Source: Planctomycetes bacterium UBA1662 (GTDB taxonomy: Bacteria; Planctomycetota; UBA8108). Taken from it: DNA of 21,062 bases. Shown here piece by piece: positions 1-6,751 of the stretch. The stretch spans positions 31,024 through 52,085 of the forward strand of contig DCKY01000234.1 in the NCBI GenBank assembly GCA_002320775.1. The letters are read 5' to 3'. A program made the position numbers and the translations under genes. Below the pieces are notes generated by a model that was given only the letters and a program-made list of their open reading frames with translations, was not told the origin of the DNA and made no database searches. Every line of letters begins with the position of its first letter. The first letter of the stretch is position 1.

Positions 1-945
1 TTCAGGGTTCTCGACAAGGTGTCGGATTCAGCTGTGCCGGTGTTAATTCTTGGCGAGAGCGGTACCGGCAAGGAGCTGATCGCAGGCGCGATTCACTCGA
101 ACGGGCCGCGTTCGGAGAAGGAATTTGTCAGCGAGAATTGCGCGGCGATTCCCATGAACCTGATGGAGAGTGAGTTCTTCGGTCATGTGAAGGGTGCCTT
201 CACCGGCGCATCGAGCGACAAGAGAGGGCTCTTCGAGGTCGCTGACAAGGGCACGCTTTTTCTCGATGAGATTGCCGATATGCCCGCTGATATGCAGACA
301 AAGATGCTCAGGGTTCTGCAGGAGGGAGAGATTCGCCGGGTGGGCGGAAAAGATGTCATGGATGTCGATGTTCGCATTGTCTCGGCGACAAATAAGGACA
401 TCTTCGACATGGTACGGAACCAGGGTTTTCGCGAGGATCTTCTCTATCGGATCAATGTGATTACGATCAATCTGCCGCCTCTGCGAGAGCGCAGGGAGGA
501 CATTCCTCTGTTGATTGATTTCTTCCTCGGGCGGATTGCCGAACGTTCCGGCGAAAAGAAAAAGTCACTCGACCAGGAGACCTTCCATGCTCTGTACCAA
601 TATGACTGGCCTGGAAATGTGAGGGAGCTTGAGAATGAGATTGAGCGGCTCTCGGCTCTTGGCGGGGAGGTCGTTGAATCCCAGTTGTTAAGCTCGAACA
701 TCCAGCCCAATGGCCGGGCGCCCGGCAGGGTCGTGAACGGCAAGCCTCTGAAGGATATCGTGGCCAGGACGGTGGAGGATGTAGAGAGCCAGGTGATCCG
801 TTCGGCCCTGGCCGATACGGGCTGGAAGAAGAGTAAAACTGCTGAGATGTTGGGAATCTCGCGTCCTACCCTGGATGCGAAAATACTCAAGTACGCTTTG
901 AGACGAGAACCCGGAGCCGATTCCGGGCTGAATAACGGGAATTGA
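1..945 (+). CDS. Sigma-54-dependent transcriptional activator, 3' part (N-terminus outside window)
   Basis: The open frame runs in from base 1 without a start and reads FRVLDKVSDSAVPVLILGES, so the gene is cut by the window edge; the GTG at 19 is internal to the AAA+ domain and is not the true start. Counting from that GTG, Walker A GESGTGKE is at 12-19, the sigma-54-contacting loop GAFTGA at 59-64 and Walker B LFLDE at 80-84. A sensor/arginine-finger region (FREDLLYRIN) and the WPGNVREL segment follow. The C-terminus (about 268-297) is a Fis-type helix-turn-helix ending in LGISRPTLDAKI. Proteins of this family hydrolyse ATP to remodel RNA polymerase-sigma-54 at -12/-24 promoters. The sensory N-terminal domain (receiver, GAF or FHA) cannot be seen. 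Only 28 bases separate it from the FHA gene, so it is probably the first visible gene of the secretion operon and a candidate regulator of it or of sigma-54 targets elsewhere. Confidence 0.95.
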   Translation, partial: FRVLDKVSDSAVPVLILGESGTGKELIAGAIHSNGPRSEKEFVSENCAAIPMNLMESEFFGHVKGAFTGASSDKRGLFEVADKGTLFLDEIADMPADMQTKMLRVLQEGEIRRVGGKDVMDVDVRIVSATNKDIFDMVRNQGFREDLLYRINVITINLPPLRERREDIPLLIDFFLGRIAERSGEKKKSLDQETFHALYQYDWPGNVRELENEIERLSALGGEVVESQLLSSNIQPNGRAPGRVVNGKPLKDIVARTVEDVESQVIRSALADTGWKKSKTAEMLGISRPTLDAKILKYALRREPGADSGLNNGN

Positions 946-973
946 AAAACACCCTTCGCGGGGAGTGAGTTGA

Positions 974-3715
974 ATGGCTATCAAATTGTTTGTACAGAAG
1001 GACGGCGAGGAGCCCAGGGAGCTGGATTTCGAAGGCCCTGTCGTTCTCATTGGACGTGGAGACACCAACGACCTGGTGGTCGATGATGTGCGTTCGTCGC
1101 GTAAGCACTGCAGTGTTTCAGAGACGCCGCAGGGAGCCGTTCTCGAAGACCTGGGTAGCTCAAACGGGACCAGCTATAACGGGGAACCTGTCAAGAGGAC
1201 TCTCCTCGAGTCCGGTGACAAGTTCTCGATTGGCTCTACCAGCTTCTATTATGACAAGTGCTCCGTTTCAAGTTCGCCCGAGCCACCTGTTGAGCCACCG
1301 AGTTCGAACACGGATGAGGGCGAAGATTCGTTCGACGCAGATGACCTCCTCCGCGATGTCGAATCGGCTGAGGCAGGAGAAGTGCTCAAGGAGATCGAGA
1401 CGGTGGAGGGTGAGGAAGCCGCCCCCCCGGATTCCGCCGCCGACGAGCCTGGCGGGCAGGAGGGAGGAGCTCTTCTCTCGCTGCGGCAGGTGGTCGGTGA
1501 GCTGGAAGATGAGGACGTCAAGGTAGAGAGCCTTCCATTCTCCATCGGGAGAAGCTCCAGCTGCGACCTGACCTTGAACGACCAGAGAGCTTCGGGGCGC
1601 CATGCCGAGCTGGTGGAAAAAGATGGCGTTCTCGCGGTGAAGGACCTGGGGAGCAAGAATGGCGTTCTCGTCGACGAGAGGAAGGTCAAGAACGCGGGAG
1701 TGATTGGAGATGGCAGCAGGTTTACCGTTGGCTCACATATTTTTGATGTGCGCATTGAAGATGCCCGCCTGCGCGCGGCTTCTTCCCGGAAGGCCGAGAG
1801 GCAGACCGCGAAGCGGGATGAGGTCGTCGCCAAGGGTGAGTCTTCGGAGGCTATGAAGCTCAACGTTGATGTCGATTCCCTGGGCCAGGGCGGCGCGCTG
1901 CAGCAGATTGGCTCGGTCGTGGCGCTTGTGATCATTGTAACCGTCAGCGCCTACTTCTGTGTCGATGTAGCTCAACGGCTCCTCGCGGTAGAAATCGTCG
2001 ACCCCGTGGCGGATGCGAACAAGGTTACCAACTGGTCGTTTGAAGATTCGGTTCCCGAGGGAGCAAGCGATGATCTCGTGGTCGGCTGGGAGGCTGGCGC
2101 TGGTTCCCTTCTGCGCCGGGTTAAGGACCGGGGTATTCGCGGCGGCAACTACGCCCTGGAGCTTGTCGGCGGAGCGGACGCGGACGATTCGAAGATCTAT
2201 TCCGCGACCCAGGGAGATCTCGTCAGGGTGGTCCCGGGTGATCAATTTCTTCTCGAGGGTTTCGTGACCAACAGGGGAGCCTTTCTCGCCGGCCTGATGG
2301 TCGAGTGGCTTCGCGCAGGGGATGGGGAAAAGCTGGTCGGGCGGAGTTTCTCCGCGCCCGTCAGGGGGACGGGCGGCGGTGAGGTCGAGCTGGATGTCAG
2401 CCAGTTGGTCAAGGTGCCCGCCGGCACCGGCTCGGCGCGAATCTCATGTTTTCTCGTTGGTTCCGGAAGGGCCTGTTTTGACCAGGTCTACTTCGCCAAG
2501 GCCGAGCTGTCCGGAGACGAAGCGGTCGCCGGAGGCACCGCAAGCCTGGAACGAAAGGCTGGCGCCCCGACCGAGGCCCTGGTGGTCGGCATGGACAGCC
2601 CCGGTATTTTCAGTCTCCGCCGTGGCAAACGGATCATCTTCTCCTCCTTCTGGGCAGGGCTAGATACCAGCCGTGACCCGAATACTATCGGGCCCAAGCT
2701 GACAGATCCAGAGCTGCGCGCGGGGGAGGATGGGACGCAGATTGCGCCCACCGAGGTTCCCGATCTGCAGGAACGCAAGTGGATCGCGGTAGAAAACATC
2801 ATCAGCTCCGATTCTTCGAGTGTCTCCCTGAGATGGCAGCTCGAGACGCAGGGAGGCAAGGCTGATGCGAAGAGAGCACTGGTGCTCTATTTCAGCTCCC
2901 ATGACCCCGGACTGAAGCTCGTTGCGCACGGCCCTCGCACCGGAGCCGACTTCATCCTCTCGGAGGCTTCCGGGGGGCCATTTGATGAACTGGTCGCAGG
3001 AGATGGAGTCTTTCGAACCTCGATGGAGTTTACCCATACGGTAAAGGTCTCCTCGATGAAGCATCCGGTCATTGCTGACCGCTGGCTGCTGGTTGTCATT
3101 CCGGCAGATGGAGCCAGTGACCTTGGAGTGACCTTCAGCCACGGCTCCCGGCGGGAAGCCCAGGCGGCGAAGATGGTCCTCGCCGAGGCCGAACGACTGT
3201 TTGGTGATGGGATCGCCAGCGAAGCGCTGGATCTTCTCGATGGCCTGGAGGCCCGCTATCCTCTGCAGACTGTCGAGATCGGGCGGGCAAAGAAGAGGAT
3301 AGCCCAGTGGAACGACGATGCCGCGAAGGTGGTGAGTGATCTTGACGTCGGCCGGGATGCCTACAGGAGCAACCCTTCGGAGGTGATCTACCGGTCGCTG
3401 TATTCGCGCGGGAAGCTGTTGGGGCGGCGCTACGCCAATACCCGGGCCGGCGATTCGGTGGGAGGCTTCCTGGCTGAGCTCGACAGCATACGCAGCGCGG
3501 CATCGGTCGGAAAGATCAAGGCGCAACAGGAGGAACTGATCGCCAGGGCCAGGGAGGCGATGGAGAATCAGCAGCTCGGCATAGCCGGAGCTTGTCTGAA
3601 GTTGTTGCTTGGAGTTGCTGAGAAGGAGAGCCAGCTCTATAAGGATGCGGTGAATCTCAAGGAGAGGCTCGATACTCGCAGGGAAGCCGTGAATAAGATC
3701 AAGCTTGGACAGTGA
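974..3715 (+). CDS. Transmembrane double-FHA protein with carbohydrate-binding-like extracytoplasmic region
   Basis: 913 residues; ATG preceded by GGGAG at 961-965. FHA domain 1 spans about 1-95 with the phosphothreonine-binding signature intact: G27-R28, S42-R43-K44-H45, SSNGT at 62-66 and N69-G70. FHA domain 2 spans about 165-262 with G192-R193, R209-H210 and a GSKNG turn. An acidic linker joins them. A single hydrophobic helix at about 313-333 (GSVVALVIIVTVSAY) follows, so the FHA domains should be cytoplasmic and residues 340-913 outside the inner membrane. Residues about 349-513 look like a CBM4/9-type beta-sandwich (opening NWSFED, closing CFDQVYFAKAEL). About 725-913 is helical and TPR-like. 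FHA domains bind phosphothreonine, so a Ser/Thr kinase partner is expected but not present here. The gene sits between the sigma-54 activator and pilMN with short gaps, implying a link between signalling and the pseudopilus platform. FHA domains and topology are firm; the CBM-like call is tentative. Confidence 0.9.
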   Translation: MAIKLFVQKDGEEPRELDFEGPVVLIGRGDTNDLVVDDVRSSRKHCSVSETPQGAVLEDLGSSNGTSYNGEPVKRTLLESGDKFSIGSTSFYYDKCSVSSSPEPPVEPPSSNTDEGEDSFDADDLLRDVESAEAGEVLKEIETVEGEEAAPPDSAADEPGGQEGGALLSLRQVVGELEDEDVKVESLPFSIGRSSSCDLTLNDQRASGRHAELVEKDGVLAVKDLGSKNGVLVDERKVKNAGVIGDGSRFTVGSHIFDVRIEDARLRAASSRKAERQTAKRDEVVAKGESSEAMKLNVDVDSLGQGGALQQIGSVVALVIIVTVSAYFCVDVAQRLLAVEIVDPVADANKVTNWSFEDSVPEGASDDLVVGWEAGAGSLLRRVKDRGIRGGNYALELVGGADADDSKIYSATQGDLVRVVPGDQFLLEGFVTNRGAFLAGLMVEWLRAGDGEKLVGRSFSAPVRGTGGGEVELDVSQLVKVPAGTGSARISCFLVGSGRACFDQVYFAKAELSGDEAVAGGTASLERKAGAPTEALVVGMDSPGIFSLRRGKRIIFSSFWAGLDTSRDPNTIGPKLTDPELRAGEDGTQIAPTEVPDLQERKWIAVENIISSDSSSVSLRWQLETQGGKADAKRALVLYFSSHDPGLKLVAHGPRTGADFILSEASGGPFDELVAGDGVFRTSMEFTHTVKVSSMKHPVIADRWLLVVIPADGASDLGVTFSHGSRREAQAAKMVLAEAERLFGDGIASEALDLLDGLEARYPLQTVEIGRAKKRIAQWNDDAAKVVSDLDVGRDAYRSNPSEVIYRSLYSRGKLLGRRYANTRAGDSVGGFLAELDSIRSAASVGKIKAQQEELIARAREAMENQQLGIAGACLKLLLGVAEKESQLYKDAVNLKERLDTRREAVNKIKLGQ

Positions 3716-3740
3716 TGGATAAAAGAACAGAGAGAAGGCG

Positions 3741-5378
3741 ATGAGAAGGACAGTTACTGGAGTTGATCTTGGACGTGATTCGATCAAGGCCGTAGAGGTT
3801 GAGATCGACGGGGCGGCTGCGCAGATCGTCCGCAGCGTCTCGATTCCGCGGGCTCGCCTGGAAGGGCAGGACCCCGAGAGTGTCGCGGCCGCCCTGGCCG
3901 GGGGAATGGCCGATGCGGGTATCTCTTTCAATGGCGTGACGCTCGGTCTTGGCGGGGAAGAGGCGATCCTGCGATACAACCACGTCCCACCGATGCCTCC
4001 AGCCCGGCTCGGGCTGATCATGAAGTACGAGGTCGAGTCGGTAGCAGACCGCATGGGAGAGGTTCTTGCCCATGATTTCAAACAGCTCCCCGCTGTTCGC
4101 GACGATGGGGAGAGGACGGTGCTCCTCGGTCTCGCCCGGGAGGAGGGTCTTTCAGCCATTCTTGAAGCTCTCGAGGGTGAAGGCATCCTTGTAGCAAGCT
4201 CCGTTCCCGCGCCGCTGGCGCTTTACGGAGCCTGGGAGCTCGTCTCCACCAAGGCTGATCTTGATTCTCCCGATGATGACCTGGTGTTGATCGCCGACCT
4301 CGGCCGCAGCAGTCTCGATGTCGCCCTGGTGTTGAACAACCGGCTTATTTTCGCCAGGAGCACGACCTTCGGAGGAGACCAGTTTACCGAGGCGCTCGCC
4401 CAGGATCTTGGCGCGGAGATGGGCCAGGCCGAGGTAGTGAAGAAACAACGCGGAGGAGTCACCGAGGGCGCCAAGGGAGTTGATGAGCGCACGATTCGTC
4501 CGCTGCGCACGGCTGCCGGGCAGCTGCTGGGTATGCTGGAGTCCTCTATCCGGGTCGGCGGCAGCCAGGCGGGGGTCAAACTCCCGAGTGTGACGCGGCT
4601 GTGGTTTTCAGGCGGCGGCATGAGGCTGAAGGGCTTGCCGCGCTATCTGAGCACAGGACTCGGCAAGGTCCCCTTCGAGGTCTTTGACCCTGCCGGAGCC
4701 TCCGGTGAGGACGACAGCGGCAGCTATACCACGGGGCTTGGCCTGAGCACCATCGGTCTCCAGAGAGATCGTTCCGGAGATCGCGATGTGCTTCTGAATA
4801 TCCTCCCGCAGAAATACAGCGATCGGCAGACCTTCCGCGACAGGACCCGTTTCCTGATCGTGGCGGCGACCCTGCTGGTGCTTCTGCTTTGCGGGAAGCT
4901 GGCCGATGGCTACATACGGGGCTCGAACGCCAACAAGACGCTTGACGGCCTCGACAAACAGTTCCAGACCCTGCAGAAACTTTCCGGAGAAAAAGCGGCC
5001 GCGGTGGCCGAGAGCACCCAGGCGCGCGGACGCATCAACAGGTTACTGCGCGAGGCCGAGCCGACGGCATTCCAGGCTTTTGTGCTGGATTACCTGGCGG
5101 TAAATCTCAGATCCGAGGTCCAGCTGGAGCTTGTCGATCTCGAGGTGAGCCCGGAGGAGGCGGAGGATGGCAGCATTGACAATACCTACCGGCTTATCAT
5201 TCGAGGCCGGGCGAACAATGAGAAACGCAAAGGCCATGACTGGGTTCTGGATCTTCAGAGTGAGCTGAAAAAGCAGGAACGGGTTCGGGACGTGTTTTTC
5301 GGTAAGCAGCCGAGGGCGGACACCGCGGCCTGGTACAGCTTTGAAATGATCATCGAACCACAGTACGTATCCATTTGA
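3741..5378 (+). CDS. pilM: PilM-PilN fusion (GspL-type) inner-membrane platform protein
   Basis: 545 residues. Residues 1 to about 350 are a PilM actin-like ATPase domain: the phosphate-1 motif VDLGRDSIKAVEVE near the N-terminus, the PilM hallmark RYNHVPPMPPARLG, the phosphate-2 segment LIADLGRSSLDVALV and the adenosine-motif-like FSGGGMRLKGLP. A membrane helix begins at F371 (FLIVAATLLVLLLCG), followed by a coiled stretch and a C-terminal alpha/beta domain typical of the periplasmic part of PilN. In type IV pili PilM and PilN are separate; in type II secretion one protein, GspL, holds both, and that is the arrangement here, though the PilM half resembles PilM more than classical GspL. The product should sit in the inner membrane, contact the assembly ATPase on the cytoplasmic side and pair with the PilO/GspM protein encoded next. 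AGAAGG at 3733-3738 lies just before the ATG. Confidence 0.92.
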   Translation: MRRTVTGVDLGRDSIKAVEVEIDGAAAQIVRSVSIPRARLEGQDPESVAAALAGGMADAGISFNGVTLGLGGEEAILRYNHVPPMPPARLGLIMKYEVESVADRMGEVLAHDFKQLPAVRDDGERTVLLGLAREEGLSAILEALEGEGILVASSVPAPLALYGAWELVSTKADLDSPDDDLVLIADLGRSSLDVALVLNNRLIFARSTTFGGDQFTEALAQDLGAEMGQAEVVKKQRGGVTEGAKGVDERTIRPLRTAAGQLLGMLESSIRVGGSQAGVKLPSVTRLWFSGGGMRLKGLPRYLSTGLGKVPFEVFDPAGASGEDDSGSYTTGLGLSTIGLQRDRSGDRDVLLNILPQKYSDRQTFRDRTRFLIVAATLLVLLLCGKLADGYIRGSNANKTLDGLDKQFQTLQKLSGEKAAAVAESTQARGRINRLLREAEPTAFQAFVLDYLAVNLRSEVQLELVDLEVSPEEAEDGSIDNTYRLIIRGRANNEKRKGHDWVLDLQSELKKQERVRDVFFGKQPRADTAAWYSFEMIIEPQYVSI

Positions 5379-5380
5379 GA

Positions 5381-5395
5381 CCCGGCCGGGCCGGG
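5381..5395 (+). other. GC-only hairpin between pilMN and pilO
   Basis: CCCGGCC-G-GGCCGGG is a perfect inverted repeat with 7-base arms around one base (in practice a 6-bp stem with a 3-base loop). It lies directly after the pilMN stop and about 10 bases before the purine-rich ribosome-binding region of the next gene. There is no T-tract, so it is not a normal intrinsic terminator. It could act as an mRNA-stability or processing element, or be chance in GC-rich DNA. Confidence 0.35.
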
Positions 5396-5414
5396 CGCGA
5401 TAGCGAGAGAAAAA

Positions 5415-6248
5415 ATGCTTAAAAACTTCTGGGAAGAAAACAAACGCTTCCTCCTGCTGGTTGGAGGCGGGTTACTTGTTTTCCTCATAGCCGATCACTA
5501 TATCGGCAACTATATCGGCGGGACCGAGAACATTCGTAAGAAGAGCCAGAAGCGTCGGCAGGACGTGGTTCTTCTGCACAAGGGACTCAAGAACGGCTGG
5601 TACGAAGAGAAGCGCAAGGTGCAGGCCTGCAAGGATCACGAGGCCGGGCTCAAGGACAAGCTCTGCCTGCCGGAGCCCGCGGCGCTCGAAGGAGAGAGCA
5701 GCCAGCTCCAGATCAAGTTTGACAAGGCCATCTCGGACACCTGGGAGGGTGTTCGCCAGGAAGCCAACCGCGCCGGCATCCGGCTGCCAGCGCCGCTTAC
5801 GGCCAGGGACTTCAATGTTGAGCAGGATGACACCGTGGCCCAGTACCAGGAGCACTACTCGGATCTCGCGATTGTCGAGCGAGCGCTGGAGGTGCTCGTG
5901 AAGTCCGGCGTCAGCGAGATCGAGACCCCGGAACCCTACGAGCCTGATCGCCTTCCGGTGAAAGACAATGATTCGGTTCAATGCCTCTATCGGGCCGTAT
6001 CGATTGGCGTGACGACCTCCTTCGAGAGCCTGCAGAAGGTTTTCGAGCAGGTCCAGTCCGGTGAGCCTTTCCTGCAGGTCAGGTTGCGCAGCCTGGGGGC
6101 CAAAGGATCAAGGAATGAAGAGGAGCGCACGCTTGAGGGTGAGATTGAATTTATCGGCTTCCGCCTTGAGGAAGGCGCGGCCGTCGAGGAGGGCACCGGT
6201 TCAGGCAGACGCTCAACGGGGCGCAACAGGCGAAGGAGAAGGCCATGA
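5415..6248 (+). CDS. pilO: PilO/GspM-like platform protein
   Basis: 277 residues. A short cytoplasmic N-terminus (MLKNFWEENKR) leads into one membrane helix at about 11-30. A charged, predicted coiled-coil region follows (about 35-75), then a periplasmic domain. The last structured part, about 195-255, starts with SIGVTTSFESLQKVFEQVQS and contains LEGEIEFIGFRL, the beta-alpha-beta pattern of the ferredoxin-like fold of PilO. The C-terminus is a basic tail rich in Arg and Gly. PilO and its type II counterpart GspM heterodimerise with PilN/GspL through the coiled coil and ferredoxin-like domain; the partner is encoded immediately upstream. The GAGAGA at 5405-5410 serves as ribosome-binding site, and the stop overlaps the next start by four bases. 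Sequence is divergent, so the assignment rests on topology, fold pattern and position. Confidence 0.8.
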   Translation: MLKNFWEENKRFLLLVGGGLLVFLIADHYIGNYIGGTENIRKKSQKRRQDVVLLHKGLKNGWYEEKRKVQACKDHEAGLKDKLCLPEPAALEGESSQLQIKFDKAISDTWEGVRQEANRAGIRLPAPLTARDFNVEQDDTVAQYQEHYSDLAIVERALEVLVKSGVSEIETPEPYEPDRLPVKDNDSVQCLYRAVSIGVTTSFESLQKVFEQVQSGEPFLQVRLRSLGAKGSRNEEERTLEGEIEFIGFRLEEGAAVEEGTGSGRRSTGRNRRRRRP

Positions 6249-6751
6249 GCTTGAACAGAGAAAAAATAGCCTGCTGCGTGGCGCTGCTGATCTTCCTTGG
6301 AGGAATGTATACTGTCGTGCTCAGCTTTATCAATCCGACCCAGGTTCGCAAGCCGCCGAATACCACGATCGCGCGGATTGAGCGCGAGGTCTTCATGTCG
6401 GAGCCGAGGGGCTACGTTGGCGGGGAGGAGGCGGGGCGCAATCCCTTCAGCTTCTCCGAGGGCTGGAAAGATCTCGATGCCGTACCGCTCCTGCCTCCAT
6501 CCATTCCTGAGCGCTCGCGTATTCTTCCCGGCCTCAGCGGCGGAATCTCGCCCGTTGACGGGGGAATTTATTTCTCGGAGGAGAGTCCCAAGGAGGTGGA
6601 TGCCGGCACGGGCACGGGCGCCGGCACGGGGACGGGCGCCGGCACGGGCACGGGTGCCGCTCCGGTAGACACAACGGGAGTGGTGCCGGTTCCCAAGGGC
6701 GGGCTGCTTCCTGTCCAGGGAGCGGGCGACAAGAAAGGCGGGGAACGATGA
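6245..6751 (+). CDS. Small single-pass inner-membrane protein in PilP/GspC position
   Basis: 168 residues; the start overlaps the pilO stop (ATGA). A short N-terminus with few charges precedes a membrane helix at about 8-28 (IACCVALLIFLGGMYTVVLS), so most of the protein should lie in the periplasm. A conserved-looking segment includes GRNPFSFSEGWKD, reminiscent of the RDPF/RNPF entry of PilP and GspC. The expected beta-rich homology-region domain that contacts the secretin is not evident. The C-terminal part is low complexity: three GTGTGA units from an 18-bp tandem repeat, then a Pro/Gly/Val-rich tail. Gene position (L-M-C order) and topology suggest a shortened GspC/PilP analogue, but homology cannot be shown from this sequence alone and it may be lineage-specific. 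Confidence 0.65.
   Translation: MSLNREKIACCVALLIFLGGMYTVVLSFINPTQVRKPPNTTIARIEREVFMSEPRGYVGGEEAGRNPFSFSEGWKDLDAVPLLPPSIPERSRILPGLSGGISPVDGGIYFSEESPKEVDAGTGTGAGTGTGAGTGTGAAPVDTTGVVPVPKGGLLPVQGAGDKKGGER
6605..6658 (+). repeat. Three tandem 18-bp repeats encoding GTGTGA
   Basis: The unit GGCACGGGCACGGGCGCC occurs at 6605-6622, 6623-6640 and 6641-6658 with single-base differences (G for C in unit 2, T for C in unit 3) that do not change the encoded Gly-Thr-Gly-Thr-Gly-Ala. The array lies in frame in the periplasmic part of the small membrane protein and probably forms a flexible linker. As a multiple of three it could change length by slippage without a frameshift. Confidence 0.9.

Noticed and set aside
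910..927. CCCGGA/TCCGGG hairpin at the end of the sigma-54 activator gene as a terminator
   Set aside because: It lies inside the coding region, has no T-tract after it, and the next gene starts 28 bases after the stop.
2660..4186. 508-codon open frame on the minus strand across the FHA gene and pilMN
   Set aside because: It crosses a gene boundary on the other strand and is low-complexity, Arg/Ser/Pro-rich translation, typical of a shadow frame.
5719..6381. Other plus-strand frames (5719-5901, 6061-6381) as extra small genes
   Set aside because: They overlap pilO and the next gene out of frame and have no start context or recognisable content.
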